Source of the DNA: DASXRC01 sp036506795
GTDB lineage: Bacteria; Actinomycetota; Actinomycetes; Mycobacteriales; Micromonosporaceae
Assembly (NCBI GenBank): GCA_036506795.1
Contig: DASXRC010000030.1
Location: 1-15,303 of the forward strand
DNA length: 15,303 bases
Direction of reading: 5' to 3'
Positions 1 through 7,096 of the stretch are shown in pieces; positions within the stretch are counted from its first letter, which is position 1, and every line of letters begins with the position of its first letter. The notes under the pieces are model-generated. The model was not told the DNA's origin. It made no database searches and was given only the letters and a program-made list of their open reading frames with translations. The position numbers and the translations under genes are program-made.

Positions 1-257
1 ACCCAGCGGCGGGCGGTCGGGATGCTCACGTGCAGCCGCTCCGACAGCCAGCCGACGGCGCCGGCCGCGCCCCGCTTGGAGCCCAGGTCGCGGCCGTCCA
101 ACTCGCGCACCAGACCGAGCCGGACCGCGGCCAGCCGCTGCTCCAACCGGTGCACCTCGGCCAGGCCGGCCAGCACGTCGCCGTCGGACAGCGCCCAGCC
201 GTTGCCCGCGGCCAGGCCGGCCGCGTCCGCGGCCATCCGCGCCAACACCTCACGCAC
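1..257 (-). CDS. DUF222 (13E12/HNH-endonuclease family) protein, N-terminal part
   Basis: The gene runs off the left edge; about 85 N-terminal residues are visible. They show the opening of a DUF222 domain: an alpha-helical stretch with LAEVHRLEQRLAAVRLGLV, then a conserved turn and GAVGWLSERLHVS before TARRW. In this family DUF222 is usually followed by a C-terminal HNH nuclease domain, which would lie outside the window, so nuclease activity is inferred. The frame is closed by a TAA at 269-267, so translation cannot begin before GTG 257. GTG 248 and ATG 236 are alternatives. I prefer GTG 257 because a TAACGT box (269-264) sits 6 nt upstream, as in leaderless actinobacterial genes, and no good ribosome-binding site favours the others. 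A LexA-like box overlaps this promoter, which suggests DNA-damage control. Family call is firm; start and full domain content are not. Confidence 0.8.
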   Translation of the reverse strand, partial: MREVLARMAADAAGLAAGNGWALSDGDVLAGLAEVHRLEQRLAAVRLGLVRELDGRDLGSKRGAAGAVGWLSERLHVSIPTARRW

Positions 258-263
258 ACCCCC

Positions 264-269
264 ACGTTA
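264..269 (-). promoter_or_regulatory. Putative -10 box of the DUF222 gene (leaderless)
   Basis: TAACGT, read on the minus strand, fits TANNNT and lies 6 nt before GTG 257, the distance expected if transcription starts at the start codon. No convincing -35 hexamer is seen. It overlaps the SOS box by two bases. Confidence 0.4.
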
Positions 270-283
270 GAACACCTGTACGA
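268..283. promoter_or_regulatory. Probable LexA (SOS) box
   Basis: The 16-mer TAGAACACCTGTACGA matches 10 of the 12 fixed positions of the actinobacterial LexA palindrome TCGAAC-N4-GTTCGA, one mismatch in each half. It begins 10 nt before the GTG 257 start of the DUF222 gene and overlaps its putative -10 box. In Mycobacterium tuberculosis, members of the related 13E12 family are known to carry SOS boxes, so the position is meaningful. LexA binding itself is inferred. Confidence 0.6.
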
Positions 284-406
284 CAGAATCGTGCCGGTCG
301 AGGTGGTGTTCTCCACCGAGCCGTATCCGCGCATCGGCGATGCCAGGTGGGCGGCGTGACCACTGTGGAGTCGGCCAGTCGACTTCTCCGCCGGCCACGG
401 GTCCGG

Positions 407-412
407 TACCGT
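407..412 (+). promoter_or_regulatory. Putative -10 box of the 420-1301 gene (leaderless)
   Basis: TACCGT fits TANNNT and lies exactly 7 nt before GTG 420. No Shine-Dalgarno sequence precedes the GTG, so a leaderless transcript is the simplest reading. The -35 region is weak. Confidence 0.35.
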
Positions 413-419
413 CCCCGAC

Positions 420-1301
420 GTGTCCGCTGACGCCGCCGCTCAGCAGCCCGGCTGGCTCCGCCGCATCTTCCGGGGCGAGGATGTGCCGCCCGAGCCCGAC
501 GTGCTGCCGCCGCCACCGCCGCCGCCGGGCGAACTCCACGAACGCCGGCGCGGACCCCAACCCATCGCCGCGCCCGCCATGGGAGACGCGTTCAGCTTTC
601 AGGTGTACGCCGACTACTCGTGGCGATCGACCGGCCTCTACCCGGACGAGCTTCGCGTGTCGATCGAACGCCACACAGCCGAAGTGCACAACGGCCTCCG
701 CGAACTGATCACCAACGCCGCCCGCGAGTTCCCACCGCACCACGTGTCCAAACTGCAGGCGCGGCTCGACGAGGCCCTCACCAGCAGGGTGTGGCGGTTC
801 GACCGCGACGTGCGCGCCCTATCCTGCCGGGCGCAGGTCCGGGTCGCGCCCGATGACCGGGTACGCCAGCGGCTGCAGCCGTACTGGGAGAAGGTCATCG
901 AGATGGAGTGCGAGCACCAGCTCGGCATGCGCCGGGCCGAGCTGGTCGAGGAGCTCACCAAGCGCTGGTCGACGGTGCTGGAGGACCTGCGCGACAAGCC
1001 GCTCACCCCGCACGCCGCGCGGTTGACGGAGGAGCAGTTCGCGTCCGTCTTCGAGCGCCTGATCTCCGAGCGGCACGACGCCCTGCAGGAGGTCATCCGG
1101 ATCCTCCAGGACGCCAGCCGGGATCACCGGGAAGGCGGCCTGCAGCAGACCGAGATCGTGCAGACCTACGACAGCCTGCTGCGGGCGGTCCGCAACCTGT
1201 ACGACCTCGGCGACGCGTCCCGATCCGGGCCACCTTCACCGCCTCGCCAACGGGACGCCCGCAACGCCGATCCCCCGGCGCCCACCGAGCCTGCGGACTG
1301 A
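420..1301 (+). CDS. Conserved-looking hypothetical cytoplasmic protein, 293 aa
   Basis: I do not recognise a named family. The protein has an N-terminal low-complexity segment with seven consecutive prolines (residues 30-36) and basic patches. A structured part follows, beginning near FSFQVYADYSW (58-68). After that comes a long, charged, predicted helical region (about 75-262) rich in Glu, Arg and Leu. The tail is again Pro/Ser/Arg-rich and probably disordered. There is no signal peptide and no membrane segment, so a cytoplasmic location is likely. The beta-like start followed by helices loosely recalls SPFH/band-7-type proteins of actinomycetes, but I cannot confirm this. The GTG 420 start is chosen because of the TACCGT box 7 nt upstream; ATG at residue 54 would remove the proline tract. 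The dioxygenase gene follows after 26 bp on the same strand and may be co-transcribed. Confidence 0.75.
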   Translation: MSADAAAQQPGWLRRIFRGEDVPPEPDVLPPPPPPPGELHERRRGPQPIAAPAMGDAFSFQVYADYSWRSTGLYPDELRVSIERHTAEVHNGLRELITNAAREFPPHHVSKLQARLDEALTSRVWRFDRDVRALSCRAQVRVAPDDRVRQRLQPYWEKVIEMECEHQLGMRRAELVEELTKRWSTVLEDLRDKPLTPHAARLTEEQFASVFERLISERHDALQEVIRILQDASRDHREGGLQQTEIVQTYDSLLRAVRNLYDLGDASRSGPPSPPRQRDARNADPPAPTEPAD

Positions 1302-1327
1302 CCGAGCGGGAACCCACGGCCACCCGA

Positions 1328-1963
1328 GTGACTCCATCGTGCGTGGAGGCGGTGCGTCGGATCGGGGTGGCGGCGCTGACCGTGGTCGCGCTGGCCGGGG
1401 CGTACGCCTGCGAGGCCGGCACGGACACCAGAGCAACGCCAACCGGGCGTACGCCTGCCTCGTCGGCGCCCACCGCGTGCCCGGCGCCCGCGGTCGCGCC
1501 GGTCGCCGCCCGGTCCGTGCTGAGGCCGGGACCCACTAACGGTCTCATGGCCTCCACCGCCCGCGCGGACGTGCTGGTGGTCGAGGCGGCGGTCCTGGAT
1601 CCCTTCTGCCATCCCGCCGCTCGGGCAACCGTGCGGGTGTGGCACACCGACGCCCGCGGCCTCTATGGGCCGACCGGAACAGATGCCTGCTGCTACTACG
1701 GCGGGACGGTGACCACGGACGCCAACGGCCGCTTCCGGCTCGACACGATCCGGCCCGCGCAGTACCCAGGGGCCAGCGCGCCACCATCGCACATCCACCT
1801 CGAGATCCGGCACGCCGCCGGCGACCTGGAGACCGAGATCATGTTCGGCTCCGCGCCACCGAGCTCCGATGTGATCTTCCCGAGCCGGAACGTCCCGGTC
1901 GCGCTGCGGGCGACCGGACCTCGTTCGTGGTACGCGTCGGTCGCGTTCATGCTGGCGCCGTGA
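1328..1963 (+). CDS. Secreted intradiol ring-cleavage dioxygenase-like protein
   Basis: The C-terminal two thirds carry the core of intradiol (catechol/protocatechuate-type) dioxygenases: CHPAARATVRVWHTDARGLY, then TTDANGRFRLDTIRPAQYPG, then PSHIHLEI. The four expected non-haem Fe(III) ligands are all present: Tyr113, Tyr146, His155 and His157. Known family members open catechol rings with O2, but the substrate here cannot be read. The N-terminus is a basic stretch followed by a hydrophobic run (about residues 12-27) ending AYAC. That fits export, and Cys28 could be lipidated although the lipobox is imperfect. A Thr/Pro/Ala-rich linker precedes the catalytic domain. At 211 aa it is close to other exported, uncharacterised members and shorter than PcaH/CatA. 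The start is uncertain (GTG 1328, 1343 or 1352); none has a well-spaced ribosome-binding site. No catechol-pathway genes are nearby. Confidence 0.8.
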   Translation: MTPSCVEAVRRIGVAALTVVALAGAYACEAGTDTRATPTGRTPASSAPTACPAPAVAPVAARSVLRPGPTNGLMASTARADVLVVEAAVLDPFCHPAARATVRVWHTDARGLYGPTGTDACCYYGGTVTTDANGRFRLDTIRPAQYPGASAPPSHIHLEIRHAAGDLETEIMFGSAPPSSDVIFPSRNVPVALRATGPRSWYASVAFMLAP

Positions 1964-1994
1964 GGTCGCGGCCGTCGCTCGGGTAGGTTCGGCA

Positions 1995-2024
1995 CGTCGA
2001 GACCTCATCAACGGCTCCGACGTC
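1995..2024 (+). promoter_or_regulatory. Candidate ECF42-type promoter for the YCII-sigma operon
   Basis: CGTCGA (1995-2000) resembles the -35 element TGTCGA reported for ECF42 sigma factors, with one mismatch. CGACGTC (2018-2024) lies 17 nt downstream and offers a CGA/CGTC-like -10 element. The site is about 60 nt upstream of the YCII start. If real, the sigma factor would drive its own operon. The consensus is quoted from memory and the match is short. Confidence 0.35.
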
Positions 2025-2085
2025 TCATTCGAGGGGTGTCCCGAATCCGGGGTGCCGACCCGCTGCGACGGCGAGGAGTTAAGTC

Positions 2086-2441
2086 GTGAAGTACATGCTG
2101 TTGATCTACAGCAACCCCGCGATGGTCGAGGCCCTCGGCGAGGACCTCGGGAAGGTCGTGAGCGACGTCGACGCGCTCATCGCCGAGCTGACCGAGACCG
2201 GCGAGTGGGTGGGCGGCGAGGCGCTCGCCGATCCGATGAACGCCAAGAGCATCCGGGTGCGCGACGGCGTCCCGGTGGTGACGGACGGGCCGTTCGTGGA
2301 GGCCAAGGAGTACCTGGCCGGCTACTGCCTCTTCGAGTGCGAGACCGAGGAGCGGGCGATCGAAATCGCGGCGCGCTGGCCGGACGCGTCATTCCACGCC
2401 GTCGAGCTGCGCCCGCTCATGGCGCAGGCGGGGCTGGAGAT

Positions 2442-2445
<4 letters not shown>
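2086..2445 (+). CDS. YCII-related (DGPF) domain protein
   Basis: This small 119-aa protein is a complete YCII/DGPF-family domain. It opens with the typical MKYMLLIY strand and carries the signature TDGPF (residues 66-70) followed by VEAKEYLAGYCLFE. The fold is a dimeric alpha/beta barrel of the ferredoxin-like type; no enzymatic reaction is established for this subgroup. GTG 2086 is well supported by GAGGAG (2073-2078), 7 nt upstream. The stop codon overlaps the start of the sigma factor as GTGA (2442-2445), so the two are translationally coupled. DGPF genes beside ECF42 sigma factors are a well-known conserved pair in actinobacteria, and the DGPF genes are regarded as targets of the sigma factor. 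The biological role is unknown. Confidence 0.93.
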
Positions 2446-3692
<1,247 letters not shown>

Positions 3693-3700
3693 GCCGGGCC

Positions 3701-3840
3701 CTACGTCGTCTCCTCGGAGACCACCAACACCAACTGCGGAACGATTTGATGTCCTCGACCCGCAGCGCCAAAGCCAGCCGCACGAGGTCATCGATCGCGG
3801 CCGGATGCCAGATGATCGTGTTTGGTACCGACTCGGTCAC
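3701..3840 (-). pseudogene. Truncated or frameshifted ParE/RelE-type toxin remnant
   Basis: A reading frame begins at GTG 3840, overlapping the antitoxin stop as GTGA, exactly where a partner toxin is expected. Its first residues, TIIWHPAAIDDLVRLALALR, resemble the first strand and helix of ParE/RelE toxins. After about 35-45 residues the frame turns into WCWWSPRRRRR and continues as arginine-rich antisense of the sigma gene (nominally to 3445), which is not credible protein. In another frame the same stretch reads HQIVPQLVLVVSEETT and stops at TAG 3703-3701, a more protein-like ending. No core RelE region or C-terminal catalytic residues can be found in the ~140 bp before the sigma gene. I read this as a decayed toxin (frameshift plus deletion). 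A very short functional peptide is possible but less likely. Confidence 0.55.
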
Positions 3841-4103
3841 CGGCCACGCTCGGCGAGCCGGCGCTCAGCCTCGGCGATGGCCTGCTCGTGCGGCACGCCG
3901 TACTCGACCGGAGTGTGGGAGCGGCGCAACAGCTCGGCCTCCCACGCCTGTTCGCGCAGCCGGCGTAGCTCAGCGATCGGGACGATGACCGCGACCGCCG
4001 TCCCGTTGTCGGTGATGATCTGGTCCTCGTCGGGGTGGGCCACGGCTTGCCGGACGACGGTGCCGAGCCGGCTCCGCAACTCCGTCAAGTTGTGTGTAGT
4101 CAT
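3837..4103 (-). CDS. Phd/YefM-family antitoxin
   Basis: The 88-aa product begins MTTHNLTELRSRLGTVVRQA and continues with DQIITDNGTAVAVIVPIAEL. This is the compact N-terminal DNA-binding domain of Phd/YefM antitoxins, with the characteristic 'ITdnGtpvAVivp' strand. The C-terminal half (about 50-88) is charged and helical, as expected for the part that wraps the toxin. ATG 4103 is preferred over GTG 4109: a TACAGT -10 box ends 7 nt before ATG 4103, and there is no ribosome-binding site, so the mRNA is probably leaderless. Antitoxins of this family repress their own operon, and a fitting operator overlaps the start. It lies 51 bp downstream of the LigD-like polymerase gene on the same strand and could also receive read-through. 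The toxin partner appears broken, so this may be an orphan antitoxin. Confidence 0.85.
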   Translation of the reverse strand: MTTHNLTELRSRLGTVVRQAVAHPDEDQIITDNGTAVAVIVPIAELRRLREQAWEAELLRRSHTPVEYGVPHEQAIAEAERRLAERGR

Positions 4104-4118
4104 GTACACTACTGTACG
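4103..4118. promoter_or_regulatory. Antitoxin operator: paired TGTAC(A/G) sites over -10 box and start
   Basis: TGTACA (4103-4108) and TGTACG (4113-4118) lie 10 bp centre to centre, one helical turn. Together they contain a perfect inverted repeat GTACA-N4-TGTAC (4104-4117). TGTACA is the known core of the paired palindromes bound by YefM-YoeB in E. coli. The minus-strand -10 box TACAGT (4116-4111) lies inside it and ATG 4103 abuts it, so bound antitoxin would block transcription. Binding is inferred. Confidence 0.6.
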
Positions 4119-4154
4119 AGATCAGGCTGACACGTCTTCTCCAACCGCGGATCG

Positions 4155-5393
4155 TCAATCAGGGCCAGTCTGCCCCCGGCCGCCGGCCTGAGCCCAGGGC
4201 GCGTTCGCCCACGGGTTGTAGTCGACCTCGAGCGGCTCCTGCCGCGGTCGCTCGTCCTCCGGCACGTGCTGGAGGTTGACGCGGATCCGGTACCAGACCG
4301 AGCTCCGGCCCCGCATGCCGTCTACGAGCACGTCGGCCTCCCGCAGGTGACCGACGACGGTGGGGTGGCGCGCCTTCCAGCGCTCCAGGCCCTCCAGCGC
4401 CTCGCCCTTGGTCTTCGCGCGGGCGATCTCGATGAGTGGCATCGTCTGTCGGCGCCGGCCCGTGCCCTTGGGCGGCTTCTCGGCGGGCCCCAGCCGCTTG
4501 GCGAGATCGAGCAGCGCGTCGAGCGAGCCGGCCGACGCGTCCATGTCCCGCCAGGGGTCACCAACCGCGGCGTACCGGTCGAGGACCGTGGGCAGCGTGA
4601 AGGCCTGGGGCCGGCAGTCCGGCACCTCGGCCCAGCTGAGCGGTGTCGAGACGCGGGCGTCCGGGGTCGGCCTTACCGAGTACGCCGAGGCGACCGTGCG
4701 GTCCTTCGCGTTCTGGTTGAAGTCGACGAAGACGCCCTGCCGTTCCTCCTTCCACCACTTGCTCGTCGCGAGCTCCGGAGCGCGGTTCTCCACCTCGCGC
4801 GCGACCGTCTCCGCGGCCAGCCGGACCTCCCGGTACGCCCAGTTCGGCTCGACACGTGCGTAGATGTGGAAGCCGCGAGACCCCGACGTCTTCGGCCAGC
4901 CGGTCAGGCCATGGTCCGAGAGCACCTCCTTGGCGACCATGGCGACGTCGACGATCTGGCGCCAGTCCACGCCCGGCACCGGATCCAGGTCTATGCGTAG
5001 CTCGTCCGGGTGGTCGAGGTCTTCGGCCTGAACCGGGTGCGGGTTGAGGTCGATGCAGCCCAGGTTCGCCACCCAGGCCAGCGCGGCGGCGTCGCGGACG
5101 ACGACCTCCACGGCCGAGGTGCCCGAGGCGTACCGCAGCTCAGCCACCTCGATCCAGTCGGGCCGCTTCGATGGTGCCCGCTTCTGGAAGAACGCCTCCT
5201 CGTCGATGCCCTTGACGAAACGTTTCAGAATCATCGGGCGCCCCACGACCCCGCGCAGGGCGCCGTCGGCGACGGCGAGGTAGTAGCGCACGAGGTCGAG
5301 CTTGGTGTGGCCGCCCAAGGGGAACAGCAGCTTGTCCGGGTTGGTTATCGGCACCTCGCGGCCGGCTACGTCCAGGACCTGCGGCTTGGCCAT
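4155..5393 (-). CDS. LigD-type polymerase/primase domain protein (stand-alone PolDom)
   Basis: The 412-aa protein belongs to the archaeo-eukaryotic-primase-like polymerase family of bacterial LigD, which adds nucleotides at DNA ends in non-homologous end joining and related repair. Catalytic signatures are visible: IDLDP with metal-binding Asp135 and Asp137, SGSRGFHIY (170-178, His176 for nucleotide binding) and VFVDFNQN with Asp224. SAYSVRP (237-242) follows. The PolDom occupies roughly residues 10-290. A ~110-residue C-terminal extension (WKARHPTVVGHLREADVLVDG, VWYRIRVNLQHVP) is like that of mycobacterial PolD1-type proteins and lacks the ligase and 3'-phosphoesterase domains of full LigD. 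No Ku or ligase gene is in the window. ATG 5393 is the natural start (MAKPQVLDVAGREV). Identity is firm; whether it works in end joining or base-excision-type gap filling cannot be told here. Confidence 0.92.
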   Translation of the reverse strand: MAKPQVLDVAGREVPITNPDKLLFPLGGHTKLDLVRYYLAVADGALRGVVGRPMILKRFVKGIDEEAFFQKRAPSKRPDWIEVAELRYASGTSAVEVVVRDAAALAWVANLGCIDLNPHPVQAEDLDHPDELRIDLDPVPGVDWRQIVDVAMVAKEVLSDHGLTGWPKTSGSRGFHIYARVEPNWAYREVRLAAETVAREVENRAPELATSKWWKEERQGVFVDFNQNAKDRTVASAYSVRPTPDARVSTPLSWAEVPDCRPQAFTLPTVLDRYAAVGDPWRDMDASAGSLDALLDLAKRLGPAEKPPKGTGRRRQTMPLIEIARAKTKGEALEGLERWKARHPTVVGHLREADVLVDGMRGRSSVWYRIRVNLQHVPEDERPRQEPLEVDYNPWANAPWAQAGGRGQTGPD

Positions 5394-5695
5394 GCATTCA
5401 CCATAGGTCGGTCCACGTGGTGAGCTCGGTCACACTCGACTTGGCGCGATGCACGTGGCGGGCGTCCTACGCCCATTGGCCCATGCTTTTGACCCCGAAA
5501 TGGCCGGGACCGCCAGGTGCTCGCTCCGCTAGCGTAGGGCGAACATATGACGACCGGATATCCGTACTCGGGGGGCCGCGGCCAAGCCGCCGCGGCGGGC
5601 GGCCGGCCAGAGGACATACGCGGCGCGCCTCCACCCGGCAGGGCGACGAGGCGCGCCGTCGTGGCTTCCCGCGTCTTCACGCTAAGGAGTTCCTC
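5394..5695. other. 302-bp divergent spacer between polymerase and oxidase genes
   Basis: This spacer should hold the promoters of both flanking genes. I see two CACGTG palindromes (5414-5419 and 5452-5457), the first within CCACGTGG. A TAGCGT -10-like box lies at 5530-5535. A short possible reading frame starts at ATG 5547 (MTTGYPYSGGRG...) and overlaps the oxidase start; I cannot show it is real. An inverted repeat near 5621-5658 is listed separately. No RNA gene is recognisable. Confidence 0.4.
5621..5658. repeat. Inverted repeat with two GGCGCGCC octamers upstream of the oxidase
   Basis: CGGCGCGCCT (5621-5630) and AGGCGCGCCG (5649-5658) are perfect 10-bp inverted arms separated by 18 bp, ending 37 bp before the GTG of the oxidase. 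They could form an mRNA stem-loop or a two-site operator. GC-rich palindromic octamers arise easily by chance at this composition, so function is only a possibility. Confidence 0.4.
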
Positions 5696-7069
5696 GTGGC
5701 ATCGCCCAGCACCACGCTATCCATTCCGCGGCTTCGTGATGACTTCACCGGCCGGGTGATCGCGCCGGACGACACCGAGTACGACGCCGCGCGTACCGTC
5801 TTCCCGGGCGGCATCGACCGGCGCCCGGCGGTGATCGTCCAAGTCGAGGACGCCGCCGATGTGTCCCGCGCGGTCGTGCTCGCGCGCGAGACCGGGTTGG
5901 AGCTGGCCGTCCGCAGCGGTGGTCATAGCGGCGCCGGTCACGGCGTCTGCGACGGCGGCATCGTGCTCGACCTGTCGCGCCTGCGCGAGCTCGACATCGA
6001 CGCGGAGGGCCGCACGGCATGGGCCCAGACGGGGCTGACCGCGGCCGAGTACGCGGCCTCAGCCGGCGCGCTCGGCCTGGCGACCGGGTTCGGTGACACC
6101 GGCTCGGTCGGCATCGGTGGCATCACGCTCGGCGGCGGCGTCGGCTACCTCGTGCGGAAGTACGGGCTCACCATCGACTCGCTGCTGGCCGCCGAGATCG
6201 TCACCGCCGACGGCGAGCTGCTGCGCGTCGACGAGGACAACCATCCCGACCTGTTCTGGGCGATCCGCGGCGGCGGCGGCAACTTCGGCGTGGCGACCAG
6301 GTTCCAGTTCCGGCTCGAGGAGCTGCCTACCGTCGTGGGCGGCATGCTGCTGCTGCCGGCCACGTCCGAGGTGATCGCCGCGTTCATCGCGGAGGCCGAG
6401 GCCGCGCCGTACGAGCTGTCGACGATCGCGAACGTCATGCCGGCACCACCGATGCCGTTCGTTCCCGAGGAGCATCGCGGCAAGCTGAGCATCATGGCCC
6501 TCATGTGCCACACGGGGCCGACGGACGAGGGCCAGCGGGCGCTCGCGCCGTTCCGCGCGCTGGCCACGCCGATCGTGGACATGGTCCGCCCGATCCCGTA
6601 CCCGGAGATGTATCCGCCGGAGGACGAGAGCTACCACCCGGTCACCGTCAATCGCACGCTCTTCGTCGACGGCGTCAACCGCGCCACGGCGGACACCATG
6701 TTGGAGCACATCGGAGCGTCGTCGGCGATGATGTCGGTCGCGCAGCTCCGGGTGCTCGGCGGGGCCGTGGCCCGCGTGCCCAACGACAGCACGGCGTACG
6801 CGCACCGGGGACGGCGCATCATGGTCAACGTCGCCGCGGTCTACCAGAACCCAGACGACCGCGCCACGCACGAGGAGTGGGCGACCGACTTCGCCGCGGC
6901 CCTGCGCACCCGGGACGGCGCGTACGTCAACTTCCTCGTCGACGAGGGTAAGGACCGCGTCCGCGAGGCGTACCCGGGACCGACCTGGGACCGGCTCACG
7001 GCCGTCAAGAAGCGATACGACCCGACCAACCTGTTCCGGCGCAACCAGAACATTCCGCCGGCGGCCTAG
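5696..7069 (+). CDS. FAD-linked oxidase of the berberine-bridge-enzyme/6-hydroxynicotine-oxidase type
   Basis: The 457-aa protein has the PCMH-type FAD-binding domain (about residues 40-215): RSGGHSGAGHG with His77, the residue that carries 8-alpha-histidyl FAD in this family, then GIGGITLGGGVGYL and RGGGGNFGVATRF. The C-terminal BBE domain ends WDRLTAVKKRYDPTNLFRRNQNI. Where bicovalent members have Cys in the GxCxxVG-like loop, this protein reads GFGDTGSVG with no Cys, so FAD is probably bound by histidine only. Such enzymes oxidise alcohols, amines or sugars with O2; the substrate is unknown. No signal peptide is seen. GTG 5696 is fixed by a strong AAGGAG (5684-5689) six bases upstream; the frame extends upstream to 5417 but that part is not needed. 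It is monocistronic and ends 27 bp from the convergent mak gene. Confidence 0.92.
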   Translation: MASPSTTLSIPRLRDDFTGRVIAPDDTEYDAARTVFPGGIDRRPAVIVQVEDAADVSRAVVLARETGLELAVRSGGHSGAGHGVCDGGIVLDLSRLRELDIDAEGRTAWAQTGLTAAEYAASAGALGLATGFGDTGSVGIGGITLGGGVGYLVRKYGLTIDSLLAAEIVTADGELLRVDEDNHPDLFWAIRGGGGNFGVATRFQFRLEELPTVVGGMLLLPATSEVIAAFIAEAEAAPYELSTIANVMPAPPMPFVPEEHRGKLSIMALMCHTGPTDEGQRALAPFRALATPIVDMVRPIPYPEMYPPEDESYHPVTVNRTLFVDGVNRATADTMLEHIGASSAMMSVAQLRVLGGAVARVPNDSTAYAHRGRRIMVNVAAVYQNPDDRATHEEWATDFAAALRTRDGAYVNFLVDEGKDRVREAYPGPTWDRLTAVKKRYDPTNLFRRNQNIPPAA

Positions 7070-7096
7070 CGGGAGCGCGCGCGGGCGCACGAACGG

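Noticed and set aside
908..1327. Upstream extension of the dioxygenase frame
   Set aside because: It overlaps the 420-1301 gene and is a basic shadow sequence. The signal peptide needs a start at or after 1328.
5417..5695. Upstream extension of the oxidase frame
   Set aside because: The strong AAGGAG before GTG 5696 and the start of family similarity after it make the shorter protein the better call.
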